Notes: a model not told the origin generated them from the letters alone. A stretch of DNA of 64,000 nucleotides from Microstegium vimineum (GCA_022036555.1 CM039133.1:6913894-6977893); one strand, 5' to 3'. Shown: positions 22,601-34,807, counted from the first letter of the stretch. Program-made: numbers and translations.

Positions 22601-23306
22601 GCAGTGGAGGCCAAAGCGTAAGGACAGGGATCCATAGGCAGACATAAACATGGTCGTCATGTTGCCGATGGATTTCATGGCACCTGCCAGTGATGACGAG
22701 GAGACTGCCGATATGGCACAATTGGTGCTGGATCCGATGACGGCTATTTTCGAAAAGCCTGCCGATGATGAGAGGCAGCATCTGAGGGCTCTGTTTGTCA
22801 AGGGCAAAGTGGATGGTCAGCCGATGACCAAGATGCTGGTAGATGGCGGCGCGTCGATCAATATAATGCCATATGTCGTGTTCAGAAAGCTTGGGAAAGG
22901 CGACCAGGACTTAGTCAAGACCGACATGAAGCTTAAGGACTTCGAAGGCAACGTGTCGACAGCTATGGGGACCGTATGTGTCGACTTAACCATCGGCAGT
23001 AAAACTTTGCCGACGATGTTCTTTGTAATCAGTGGCAAAGGCACTTACAACATGCTCCTCGGAAGGGATTGGATCCATGCCAATTGTTGTATCCCTTCTA
23101 CTATGCATCAGAGTCTTGTATAGTGGAACGGGGATAGAATTGAAGTTGTCCGAAGCGAAGCCCCATCTACTGTTGCATCGGCAGAATCGGAAACTTACGA
23201 GCAGACCAGGTGCATATCCGGTGAAGCTTGGGACAAGGAGTTCCTTAAAGTTGCCGATTACCGCATTACACCGATCCAAGCAGTCGGTCTTGAAGAAGAG
23301 TTTTAA
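19642..23306 (+). pseudogene. Element A gag-protease, frameshifted
   Basis: It begins at ATG 19642 (MGDHADVNQRNVIEVSEADL). The reading frame changes at about 20170, 20745, 21535 and 22525-22650. A TAG (21763-21765) also interrupts the gag C-terminal part. Pieces: a Pro/Gln-rich N-terminal region; the Retrotrans_gag core at about 20950-21400 (YKVPDFTKFSGQDD...FAFTWF-like...FVQRLRDVKNKC); a Cys/His cluster CPFFVHC...CPEC near 22147-22220; and the aspartic protease with DGGASINIMPY near 22845 and LLGRDWIHAN near 23055. Gag forms the particle and protease would cleave it. It ends with TAA overlapping the ATG of pol (ttTAATGg at 23304-23308). The closest relative is the gag of element C. Confidence 0.85.
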
Positions 23307-26300
23307 TGGATCGGTTCACTGACGACGGAAAGCTGGGGCAGGGCTTCACGTCTACCGATGACTTACTCAAGATCGATATCGGCGATGGTAGTAAACCTAG
23401 GCCTACTTTTATTAGTGCTAAGTTAGATTCCCGGTGTAAACAACAGTTAACCGATTTATTAAAAGAGAATAAAGACTGTTTTGCTTGGGATTATACCGAG
23501 ATGCCTGGTTTAGACCGATCGATAGTCGAACATCGGTTACCCATCAAGTCTAGTTTCCAACCACATCGGCAACCTGCGCGCCGATGCAATCCTACTATTC
23601 TGCCCGACATCAAGGCTGAGATTACAAAGTTAATCGAAGCTGGATTTATTCGGCAATGCCGATATGCCGATTGGATTTCTAATGTGGTTCCTGTGTATAA
23701 CAAGAATGGAAAACTTCGTGTTTGTATTGATTTCAGGAACCTTAACAAGGCTACGCCGATGGATGGCTATCCGATGCCTGTTGCCGATCTGCTGATCGAT
23801 GCTGCTGCTGGACATCAGATTATTAGCTTCATGGATGGTAATGCTGGGTATAATCAAATATTCATGGCTGAAGAAGACATATCCAAGACTGCTTTCCGAT
23901 GTCCAGGACACGTTGGCTTATTTGAATGGGTAGTCATGACTTTTGGCTTGAAAAATACTGGTGCTACTTATCAGAGAGCAATGAATTTCATCTTTCATAA
24001 GTACATCGGCACCATAGTTGAAATCTACATTGATGACGTGGTGGTTAAGTCTGGAGACTTCGGGAAGCATCTTGCCGATTTGCGAAAAATATTGGAGTGC
24101 ACAAGGGAGCATGGGTTGAAGATGAATCCTAACAAGTGTGCATTTGGCGTATCGGCAGGGCAGTTCCTGGGCTTCATGGTGCATCAGAGAGGCATTGAAA
24201 TCGGCAGAAAGTCTATTGATGCAATTAACAAGATGATTGCTCCTACAAACAAGACTGAGCTGCAGTCCCTGATCGGCAAGATTAATTTCATTAGAAGGTT
24301 TATATCCAATCTGTCTGGTAAGATTAAATCTTTTAGTCCATTGTTGAAGCTGAAAGCCGATCAAGAGTTTACATGGAAAGGAGTGCAACAATTAGCCTTG
24401 GAGGAAATCAAAAGATATCTGGTGAACCCTCCAGTCTTAGTTCCACCTTAACACGGGAAGCCTTTCAGGTTATATTTGTCTGCCGATGACGGTGTTATCG
24501 GATCAGCCTTAATTCAAGAATTTGAAGGGAAGGAACGTGTAATATATTACCTGAGCAGAGGTTGGTGGATGCTGAAACCAGGTATTCGGCCATAGAGATA
24601 TTGTGCTTATGTCTATATTTCTCTTGCGTTAAATTAAGGCATTATTTACTGTCGGCTGAATGCACTGTTATATGCAAAGACGATGTGGCTAAGTACATGT
24701 TGTCGATGCCGATTTTAAGTGGACGAATCGGTAAGTGGATTCTGGCACTTTCAGAGTTTGACCTAAGGTATGAATCGGCTAAGGCTGTCAAAGGTCAGGT
24801 AATGGCCGATTTTGTTACTCAGCATTGTAATGTGGTGGGCTCTGTTGAGATTGCTCCTTGGACTTTATTCTTTGATGGATCTAAATGCAAGGATGGAGCA
24901 GGTATCGGTATTCTTTTGATTTCGCCCCGAGGACAGAAGTACGAAATCTCGTTGCCGATTGTTGCTACTTCAACAAACAATCAGGCTGAGTACCAAGCTT
25001 TACTTAAGGGGTTAGAATTACTCAGGGAAGTGTGTGCCGATGCTGTTGAAATCTTCGGTGATTTCATGTTGGTGATTAACTAATTGATCGGGATATATGA
25101 ATGCCGAAGTGAAGTTTTGATTGCAGCCCATGAACGGTGTTTGCAGTTGTTAAGAGAATTCAAAGAGTATCGTCTTGAGCATATTTCAAGGTTGCATACT
25201 GAAGAGGCCAATCGGTTGGCACAAAATGCTTTAGGGTATCAACCGATTCAAAAGGTCACGACATCGGTAACAGTTGCCGATGATTGGAGAAAAGAGATTG
25301 CCGATTACTTGAGGGATCCATCTAAGAAGGTTGAGAGGCGTCTAAGGTTCCAAGCTACTAAGTATGTACTCCTCGATGATGAGTTGTATTATCAGACGAT
25401 TGATGGAGTTTTCCTTAGGTGCCTTGGCAAAGAGGAATCAAAAGAGTTAATGGGCGAAATCCATGAGGTGTGTGTGGAGTGCATCAATCGGCATTCAAGA
25501 TGAAGTGGATGATTAGGCGGAATGGATATTATTGGCCGACAATCCTTGAAGATTGCTTTAACTATTTCAAGGGGTGCCAGGACTGTCAGAAGTTTGGTAA
25601 TGTGCAAAGGGCACCTACATCGGCAATGAATCCTATAATTAAGCCTTGGCCGTTCAGAGGATGGGCTATTGATCTTATCGGCCAAATTTATCCGCTATCA
25701 AGTAAGGGGCATAAGTTTATTCTTGTTGCTACCGATTACTTCACTAAATGGGTCGAAGCAATTCCTTTGAAGAAGGTGACATCGGCAAACATGGTGGATT
25801 TTGTTAAAGAACACATTGTTTACCGATTTGGTATTCCTCAGACTATTACTACCGATCAAGGAACCATGTTCACATCAGGAGAATTTGATGAGTTTGCTGC
25901 TAGTATGGGTTTCAAGGTGTTAAACTCTTCTCCTTATTATGCTCAAGCTAACGGTCAGGCTGAAGCAACTAATAAGGGAGTTATTAAGATTATAAAGCGC
26001 AAGATTGAGGAAAACCCTAGAAGGTGGCATGTAGTGTTAAATGAAGCCTTATGGTCATATTGGATGGCTTGTCATGGTGCAACCAAAGTATCGCCGTATC
26101 AGTTGGTCTATGGACACGATGTTGTCCTGCCTTGGGAAATGAAAACTGGTTCTAGGCGATTATCTTTTCAGGATCAACTGGCGACCGATGATTATGCTAC
26201 TTTGATGAAAGATGAGTTAGAGGATTTAGCAAGTCATCGGTTGAGGGCATTGATTAGCATTGAAGAGAATAAGAAGAGGGTTGCCAGATGGTATGACAAG

Positions 26301-26540
26301 AAAGTAAAGGTAAAGGAGTTTGCCGATGGCGATCTGGTATGGATGTTGATTTTACCGATTGGGACCAAGAGCTCTAAGTTTGGAAAGTGGTCTCCTAATT
26401 GGGAGGGTCCTTATCGGATAAAACAGTCTGCTCCTGGCAATGCTTACATTTTGGAAACTCTCGAAGGAGTTGCATTCTCTAGAGCGATCAACGGTAAATA
26501 CTTAAAGAGGCACTACCCTAGCATATGGGTGGATGCATAG
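23306..26540 (+). pseudogene. Element A pol (RT, RNase H, integrase), broken
   Basis: Starts at ATG 23306. RT domain with MDGNAGYNQIFMAEED, TFGLKNTGATYQRAM and the catalytic YIDDVVVKS near 24030. Lesions relative to the intact copy in C are: CAA to TAA after VLVPP (24449-24451); a 1-bp loss near 24555 (gcagaggttgg); CAA to TAA at 25081-25083 at the end of the RNase H LVIN segment; and a 1-bp loss near 25468 in the integrase zinc domain. RNase H keeps FFDGSKCKDGAG and NNQAEYQALLKGLEL. Integrase keeps WAIDLIGQ, TTDQGTMF and the Glu of QANGQAEATNKG. So the catalytic residues survive, but no full-length protein can be made. Confidence 0.9.
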
Positions 26541-26659
26541 TGCTTAGCTGAATGCCGATGAAAGGAAGATTATATAAGCATCGGTAAAAACGTACTGACG
26601 TTATATTACAAGAACCAAAATCGGGTAGCAGAGTTACATTTGCCGATACAACAAATAGA

Positions 26660-29600
26660 TTACAACAAAGAGTGGATGGCTGATATCGCACGCAGGCGAA
26701 TTTGTTCTATCTCATCCATCTCCTTGGCATCGGCATCAGCAGAGCCCTCGACCGGCTTGATCTTCTTCTTCCACAAGATGGCTTGTCGGGCATTCTGGTC
26801 TCGTTCTTGCCGCAGAACCCTGATGGTATCGGACAATTGGGTTTTCTGCTGGTTGGCTGCAGTCAGAGCCTCCTCGACCCTTTGTAACTCAGCTAATAGC
26901 TCCTCTTTCTTTGCCGATAGCTGAGTGATTTCTTGATCGAGGTCATTGATAGAGACTTCTGCTTGGCTGATGCCCTTATGCTTTTCATCGGCAATGTTTT
27001 TGAACTTGAGCTTCTCTTCCTCGCTCTTGGATTGGGCAGCCCTATCGACAATGCGACGAGAAAGCCTCTGGTACTGGATTTGCTTACTGTCGAGGAAGGT
27101 TGCTTGGAAAAGGATTTCTTCCATATCGGCAGGGAGATGGCCTTGGACATCCTTGAAAGCAATCCTTGCTGCAGATGAATCTTGAATGAGCTGGGATGTG
27201 TCTTGTAGCAGCAAGGAGAGCAATGCTTCAAGCTTGGTCTTGATCTCTGCCGATAGAGCTGGGACAGAGCTCTCTTCCTCCTCATCGTCTTCGGGAACGT
27301 CGATTGCGAAGGAGAACAGGCTGTCCGCTCGAACGGGGCCTTGGTGTTCATCTTCATCTTGGGGGTTGAGACTGAAGGAGAAGAGACTGTCCGGAGAGTC
27401 TTGAGCCTAAAAGCAAAGAGGTTAAAATGTACCGATCATAAGGTTATATTATGGATTTTTAAGTGATTGACTTACCGTCTTGAAGCGGATCTCCTGCCTA
27501 GGACTTGGCATACTGGATGGTCCAGCCTCATCTTGGACATCGGCAGCAGTTGTCGATGACTAAGCCTCTGCTGGGGAAGCCGTCGACGCCGCTGGTGCTG
27601 GTGGTGTTATTGCTGGCGTCGCTTCCGATGTGGTAGCTGGTGCTTGTGGTGGTGATGTCGCTCTGTCATCGGGAACTTCGGCCAATGGTGCCAATGCCGA
27701 TGTTGCTTCCGCTGCTACGGCGGGTGGAGTCGTCTCCTCATCGGGGACTTCGGCCGATGGTGCCGATGGCGATGCTGCCTCCGCTGCTGCAGCGGGTGGA
27801 ATTGTCTCCTGATCAGGGACGTCGTCCATCGGATGATCAGGAATAGGAGCCGATGAAGGTTCTGCCGATGATGCGCCGGCGGTTGGTGGTGGAACTGGAG
27901 CCGTTAGCGGTCCTGCTGGTGGCGCATCGGCAATTGATGGTACAGTTGGAGCCGATGGCGAAGATGGGCTAGCCAGCCTCAGACGCCTCTTCTTCCTTGG
28001 CGCAGCAGCAGGGGATCCGACCCGCTTTGACGAAGACTGGGGGGCATCGGCAGCAGAACTGGGAGGTACTTGTCTGCTTGAAGCAGCTGCCGATGACCAC
28101 ATTGCCTGAGGATATAAAGCAAGTTATACAAAATAAAATGTTGCCGATAAAACAGTATGTAATCGGTACGGGTAAAGATGAGTTTACTGCATGAACCCGC
28201 GTCAGGGCAGCAGCAGCGGCTGATGTACCTTGGACTCTTGCAGGTGTTGGCATAGGTACCTGTTGAGGGGTGAAGGCAGCCAGTGTAGGGGCTTTGTTGC
28301 CGATGAATGATATAGGACCCATCATCCGAAGGTTGAAGGGCCTACCACTGTTGCTCATTGCGGGAATCGGATCATCGGCCTGTCAAGCGCAAAAAGGTTA
28401 AGTACCGATGACGGAAGCAAAGTAATAAGGAACGCATCGGAATAAGGACTTACTGCGTCATCGGGATGATATGATCGGCGTCAATCATGTGCCGATAATG
28501 GTGCGATGACTTAGCAAATAATTGATGCCTCCATTCTTGCCACCAGGACATGTACTCATTCGTGATGAAGGAGGTTGGTGACCAGGAGGACAAATCAATG
28601 TCTGATATATCGGCATCGGGAGGAAGGTTGACGACCTTGTTCCAGTCTAGAGCACTGGAGATTGTCTGCCTAGGCTTCACTACTTTGGAGTAGCAGAGTT
28701 TAATCGGCAGTTGGCCAAATGCCAGTTGTCTCGCTGCTGCCGATGGGTAGTAGAACTCGTAAGATAGGGAGGCATTCTTCCCAGACCCAAAAATGTTAAC
28801 TGGAATAGCTCGGGGAGTGATGCTGGCCTTCATGATTACTTGGTTCTCTGGCACGTTCCCATCGGTGAGGTTGAACAGTAGCGGGAACTGATTGTTTGCA
28901 TCGACATATGGCCACCAGAGCCGTTCCGTGGAGGAGAGTCCATTATACAACTTCTGAAAAAATGCGCCGAACGGCTCTACATCGGCATCGGTCCCTGGTA
29001 GCACTATAATAGCCTCTCCAAAATTGAGTGGAGGGCGAGTTGCCGATTCGTCATCCCTATACTGATAGTCTTCCGATATATCCCTCGGGAATTGTTGGAT
29101 GAACAGGTCAAACTGAAACACTTTCTGCATATGGGCGTTCAGCCACATGTTAATGAACCACCAGGGACCCCCAAGGTTGCCGATGGGTTCACCTAGCAGT
29201 AACTTTTGAGATACTTGGTGTAGAAGGCGGTATAGTGCTCCAAGAAGGTATCTGCCCAGGGGAAGCCTTGTTCCATTGGCAAGTAGCTCGGCTGCAGGGA
29301 GGTGCATGGTGGTCGGTCCGACGGTTTTGCAGCAGAAGATAAATTTTTCTAGCCACATGTTCAGAAACGTGGCATGCTCCCGTTGGTTTACCGATCCCGT
29401 CTTCTGGTACTCATGGATGTAACCTATCCAACCGCCGATGTTCCTAGTGTTCACCTTGTGCTTGGCCTTCCTGTTGAACAAGGTGAGAGTATCGGGAGAA
29501 GAGATGTCCAGGCCGATCAACATGTGGACATCGGCAAGGGTGGGGGTGGTTGGTCCGTGTCGAAAGAGGAAGGCATTCATAGTATCCGACTAGAAGTAAG

Positions 29601-30051
29601 GGGCAGCCATCAACATGTTCTCATTCTTCTCCATATCGGCAATGGAGAGCCTGATGCATTGGTCCAAGTTGCGCTCTTGCCAGTAGGCTTGCTGTGCCCT
29701 AGCTACTCTGAGGTACCAGTTTTTCCACCCCTTAGTAGGCTTGGGCCATGACCGAAAAGCATCCTTCCACAATCCCAGGCCGAAAGATTCAGATCTGAAG
29801 GGTACCCGGTTGGTTTCTGCATTGATTATGAAAGTGGGATCCGGATTGCCCATGGGGCCCAGGCAGCTGAAGTTGGATTGGGCGAGGGGAATCACTACCT
29901 TGTTATACAGTTCCTAGGGTTCAAAGAAAAGAAAAGAGAGGATCAGAAAAGGAGCGGGGATGATTCTAGATTCGTGCGGAAAAAGAACCAGTGGAGGATT
30001 GGATGAGCAGGAAGGTGGACTTACCTTAGGGATATCGACCTGGATCGCCAT
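26660..30051 (-). pseudogene. Element A antisense gene: plant-mobile-domain (PMD) protein, five exons
   Basis: Read on the minus strand, five exons with GT-AG introns, all phase 0: 30025-30051, 28454-29913, 28188-28379, 27476-28105, 26660-27406. Exon 1 is only MAIQVDIPK. Exon 2 encodes the PMD (aminotransferase-like) domain: W...AQQAYWQERNLDQCIRL, then NAFLFRHGPTTPTLADVHML.GLDI, LGGPWWFINMWLNAHM and PRDISEDYQY. Exon 4 is Pro/Ala/Ser-rich with an NLS-like RKKRRLRLA. Exon 5 is a long coiled coil (EEEKLKFKNIADEKHKGISQAE...). Lesions: TAG at 29590-29592 (shared with C), a 1-bp loss just before the exon 2 donor, and CAG to TAG near 27560. PMD proteins such as Arabidopsis MAIN/MAIL1 act in genome stability and silencing. 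The element may use this captured gene against host silencing, which is inference. Its antisense placement protects its introns during retrotransposition. Confidence 0.8.
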
Positions 30052-30470
30052 TGGAGGAGAAGGAGTGCTTGCGGTTCGTCCTTGATTGAGGAAGGAACTG
30101 TTGCTCGAGCTCGTGTTCTTCGGAGGCGCCGGAGGTTGAAGACGAAGGCAGGGAGTGTGAAAGTAAAAATGAGCTTGGGGTAAAAAGCAGATTGGATCCC
30201 GGTAACTTTATAAGCTTACTCAGGGGTATTTTGGGGTTTCGGTCCACACTGTGCAGGAATGTGGAGAGGCCCGCGGTAGATATGCGCGGTGATCGAGGGA
30301 ATTTGCAACTGTTGGTGCTACAATCGAGGGATTTTATTATTCAATTGCGGTTCCGCGCGCGGGGATCGAGGAAACTGTGCATTTATCTCGAGGGTAACGA
30401 CTACAGCAACGGCTACAATGGAGAGAATTTTGGCACATAAAGTATTATATGCTCCGAAACTGGGGGCATG

Positions 30471-31619
30471 TGTTGACATCGTTTTTCGGCACGTGTCAAA
30501 TGAGCTAAGGCTTGACTGGTCAGCGGCCGTTCTCCATCGGCATCGGGAAATCCTGAGCCAGTATTGCCGATGGAAATATGCTGTGGGGAGACTAAGTGTA
30601 TTGCCGATGGAGGCCGGATGGTCTTTGCCGACAGAAGTTAATTGGTGAAGCCGAGTAGCTTAAGTCATAAATGCCGATTGCCGATGAGAAGCTGATGTCG
30701 ATTGCCGATGGGAAGTTGATGCCGATTGCCGATAAGGCGACATTGCCGATTGCCAATAAAGAGTGGTTGCCGATTGCCGATAGGGGCTGATTGGTGAAGA
30801 CGGTTACCAGTGCAAAGTTGCCGATCGGGAAGTATTACCGATGCCGATGGGCATGGGGTACCGATGAGTATAGGATGTATTAGCGCTTGATATTAGCAGA
30901 AGGGTGTCGGTGGTCAAAGAAGGAAGTCACGGATTGAAAGGATCTGCCGATGGAAAGTTTCCAACAAGGAGAAGCATAAGGAAACTGGTGATTTTGTACC
31001 AGTATTATTATAGCAGTTTGAGTCCGACTCTTGCATGAGTCGTTTGTTTTCCTTTTAAATAGGTGTGTTTGTTTAGGAAAATAATATTATTGTTTTAGAT
31101 CCGACTCCCGCGCGAGTCAGTTTCCTTAAAGTTAAGAGTTTGTTTTAGGAAGGATATGAGTCATGTCTTTGTACAACTCTCCATGCGGGAGTATAAATAT
31201 GTGCCCGAGGGCTACGGAAAGAACAATCAATCCAATATCAAACAAACCAATTTTACTCTTATTCTACTTTTTATTGCAATTTACCTTTATTGCATTAGTT
31301 ATAGCTTTTCAACGAGTTCTTCAAGCTTCGACGGGCCGCATCACCCTGATCTCCGTCAAATCCTTGCAAGTTCCGCGTGGGAGTACCTCCGAGCCTTGGC
31401 ATCCGGGCGCATCGCTGTTGCCTCGTTCAGCTCTGCTCTAGTTATCTTGATCAAGCCTCAATTCTAGCATCCGGGCGCATCGCCGTTGTCTGGATTGGAT
31501 CTTGTTCTAGTTATCGTCCTTGTCGATTAACTGGTCAAATCGACTGGCACGCCTCCGGATATCGAATTTCGGGTAAAAGCCCGAGGTGTTCGCAGATCTT
31601 GACGCTTTTTGTGTCATCA
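30471..31619 (+). repeat. Element A, 3' LTR (1149 bp)
   Basis: Starts TGTTGACATCG after the purine tract ctgggggcatg and ends gtgtcatca (A to T in the usual tgtcaaca). A 24-bp extra unit of the gccgatggg repeat near 30690-30715 explains the length difference from the 5' LTR. TATA box at 31192-31199. It is followed by the TCGGT duplication and B's LTR. Confidence 0.85.
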
Positions 31620-32949
31620 TCGGTGTTATGACCCAGGGGTCAAGACCACGAACTAGTAAATTTGTATATTGCGTGCTCCCTCTCCCAGATGTGATGCAAG
31701 AAGGACACAGGATTTATCCTGGTTCGGGCAAAGAAGGCACTACGTCCAGCGGGGAGGATGACTTGTATTATCTCGCACCGAAGTGCTCGTACAGGGGGGG
31801 GGGTACAAGCTGGTTTACACGGGGTTGCTCAGAGTGAGCTGAGGCCTAAGGCTAGCAAGGCTATCCTAGGCGGTCGGTTGGTTGCTCGAGGGGTCGACCG
31901 AGCAAAGGGGTGTGTGGAGTGTGAGGATCAGAACTGGGGTCTGAGTGCTAAGTGTTCGGGCGAATGCCAAAAAAAGTCGTCTGAAAATCGTCCTCCCCTT
32001 CTTCTATCTCAGCACCCCCTTTTATAGACCAAGGGGAGGCCCGAGAGTACAGGTTCCTAAACTGTTATAGCATGGGAGGCATGTCCGCGGCATAATGTTG
32101 GTGAAGGGACGTCGATCACTGTGGCGGCGTGGCCTTCCCGTCCTTCCGGTGCTCCGGGGCATGGTGACAGTAGACTAGACGTCGCGGCACAGCAGAGTCG
32201 TCCCTCCGTAGACGGGCACAAGTCCCACAGTTGAGGCAGAACAGGGCGGATGTGACGGGCCCCATACTAGAGTGGTTGGAGGTAGGGGTCGAGCCCCCGG
32301 TCGAGGGGAGGGGTCGAGCCCTACGTGGACTTGTCGTGTCCCTGAAGACGTCGTCGAGGGCCGTCCTGTTCATGTCTCGAGGGGTGCTTCTGGAGTCCGT
32401 ACTCGCGACGTGGTTACAGCGGCAACACAATTGACGGGAGTCAGGGACATGGCGGTGAGTTGATGGATTTGACTGCGGTTGTGGACGCCCATGGATTTAG
32501 GCGAATTCCCTTTAACCCATAGTGGGAGCAGTTGGGCTGATCGAGCTTCTTGTCCGAGGGGGGGTCGTTTGTTCGACCCCTTTCCGTCAGTTAGAGCAGA
32601 GGTGGAGTCGGAGAGGTCGAGGTAGAGGCGGAGGGGTCATTCGTTCGCCCCCTGGTCCGTCAATCGGCGTCGAGGCAGAGGCGGAGGGGTCGTTCGTCTT
32701 CGACCCCTGGTCCGTCAATCGGCGTCGAGGCAGAGGCGGAGGGGTCGTTCGTTCGACCCCTGGTCCGTCATTCTTCCAGAAGCGGGCCGGCCCATGACTG
32801 GTCGCCATCGCCGGTGCGGGGGGCCTTCGTGTGATGGGCCTTTCTTTGTTGGCTTGGGCTGTTGGTTGGCCCCTGTCTTAAAAATGGTTGCTACGTTTAG
32901 CGTTAAATTATCGAAGGGTTTAGGGTACCCCTTACCTTTGTACCCGACA
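31620..32949 (-). repeat. Element B, 3' LTR (main part)
   Basis: Matches 45963-47336. Its outermost TG plus five bases are at 18458-18464 beyond element A. On the minus strand it starts TGTCGGGTACAAAGG (plus end ...ttgtacccgaca at 32949). A minus-strand TATA motif (tataaaag, complement at 32019-32026) precedes the inferred start. A run of 11-12 G near 31793 (5 in the other LTR) and a roughly 53-bp minisatellite at 32628-32766 (about 3 units; 4 in the other LTR) are the main length differences. Confidence 0.8.
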
Positions 32950-34807
32950 GTAGCCCCTGAGCCTCTGTGCGGATAAGGAGAATCCGCATAGGGGCTGTTG
33001 GTATTGACCTGCAGAGTTAGTGAGGGTTTTGACTCTCCGTGGGGTGCGCGCGAGCGCACCCCACGGGGTAGCCTCCGAGGCCCCAGAGGAGTAATTAAGA
33101 ACTCCTCTGGGGGCTATGATGTGTTTTATCGAGGGGATTTAAGGTTACCTGGAGACGTGGTGCCCTACCGAGGGGTCGATTTCGTTTGCCAGGCTATGAG
33201 CGTTCCTTTCCCTGCAAAGAGGCGCTAGAGGGCGGCTGTCGAACCCTACCGAGGGCCAGCCTTCGCTCCCTCGAGCGTAACTGGAGTCACAGCGCCCCTA
33301 CCGAGAGGTCAACTCTGTCTGCCAGGTCATGAGTGTTTTCGACCCTCTTTCGTCGAGGGGTGGCGTGCGTAGTCGGGCCCTCGAGCCCTGCGTGGCTAGG
33401 CCTTCACTACCTCATAGCGTCCTTCCCACGGATCCTTGCGTTCAGATTGTGGGGCAAAGAGCATCGTGCTATCCCCGTTAGGACGAGCCTCGAAGTCCTC
33501 TGTGAGCTGGTGTCGAGCATGTGTCCATTAGAAATGGTGCCCAGTACGGGTAAAAATCCATGTGAGAACTCGTGCCCCATTCGATAGGGGTCGATTAGTA
33601 GCCCGGAGGCGTATGGCTTACTAAGCAAGACCGTGTGGCTTACTAAGCAAGACCGTATGGCTTACCAAGGTGCCAACTCCGTTCGATGGGTGTTGGTGGC
33701 TCGATGCCTCCCAGCGTAGGGATCCTTAGGTATTCCTTGGTTATGCCTTGGATATGTGCCAGGGGACCTCGAGAGTTCGTTCTCGAGCTAGGGGCACGCG
33801 CCTGGCCCCCCCGGGTCATCCCTGACTCGCATACTCAAGGGCGGCTGTCGAACCCCGTTCGTGGGGCCAGCCTCCGCTCCCTCGAGATTTTAGGGGTGGA
33901 CCTGAGTCCGTTAACCATGGGTCCTCCCTGACCTCAGGTACTCAAGGGCGGCTGTCGAACCCTATGTAAGGGCCAGCCTTCGCTCCCTCAAGATTTGACG
34001 GATGGTTCGTCATCCGCCGCTAGCCTCCGAAGGTGACATCCTATCCTATGGAATGTGGAATGTGGAGGGGGGGGGGAAGTGGGCAATTGTATTGAACATG
34101 GGGACATACCTGTGCCTTTGCTGGATCTGCCCGTTGGGCTCAAGTCCTCGAGGGAGGCTGTTGAACCCTGTGTAAGGGCCAGCCTTTGCTCCCTCGAGAC
34201 CGGGGAGTGGACTGGAGTCGATAACCCGAGGTCCCCTCACGCCTCGGGCACTCGAGGGGAGTTGTCGAGCCCGTTCGTGGGTCGGCCTTTGTCCCCTCGA
34301 GATTTTGGGGGTGGACCGTAGTCCATAACCCGAGGTCATTTCTATCCTCGGGTACTCGAGGGTGGCTGTCGAACCCCCTTTCGAGGGCCAGCCTTCGCTG
34401 CCTCGAGATTCCTTACCTCCGACGATAACGTTTACCGCCGCACGCCTTTTTAGGAGATGTCCGTTCGGTCGCAACAGTGGCAGACGCAGGGCGGAGTGCG
34501 GCGCGGGGCCTGACGATGGGACAGGGCGCCTTACCCTGGAGGAATACGAGGAAGCGTATGCGTGCGCATTAAATGTAGAGATTCGTTTGCTTGTTTGTGG
34601 GATCCGCCCGTTGGCCTCCCGGTTATAAATACCGGAGGTGAGGAGTCGACCGCTCCTTTCTCGCATTTGCCTTCCTTGCCTCCTTCTTCCCGCCGTTGCC
34701 TCAGACGCCCTTTGAGCCGGACTTCTGCGCACGCGAGGGAAAAGAGAGGAGAGATAGGGAACGTACCTTCCGCCTCCACACCCGAGCGTGCCAGCCTCCT
34801 TGCCCCT
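32950..34807. other. Element B region between 3' LTR and antisense gene: hairpins and tandem repeats, no gene
   Basis: Three strong hairpins lie next to the LTR. They are 32952-32996 (agcccct/aggggct with inner tgcggat/atccgca), 33037-33066 (13-bp stem with gcga loop) and 33081-33112 (12-bp stem ccccagaggagt). On the minus strand the AGGGGCTAC next to the LTR is the polypurine tract. At 33830-34410 a GC-rich unit of about 103-109 bp (gcggctgtcgaaccc...gggccagcc...gctccctcgag) is repeated five times; a related copy lies at 33230. The ORFs here are shadows of these repeats. The last ~400 bp should hold the promoter of the antisense gene. Confidence 0.6.

Larger units (their letters stand above)
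18465..31619 (+). mobile_element. Element A: gypsy LTR retrotransposon with antisense PMD gene, decayed
   Basis: A has two LTRs (18465-19589 and 30471-31619) and is flanked by the TCGGT target duplication (18460-18464 and 31620-31624). It is inserted 7 bp inside the outer end of B's 3' LTR. Order: LTR, primer site, gag-protease, RT-RNase H-integrase, minus-strand PMD gene, polypurine tract (gggggcatg), LTR. By eye its LTRs differ at about 40 sites plus a 24-bp indel, roughly 3-4 percent, against about 1 percent for its sister C. Multiple frameshifts and stops in every gene make it non-autonomous. Confidence 0.85.
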
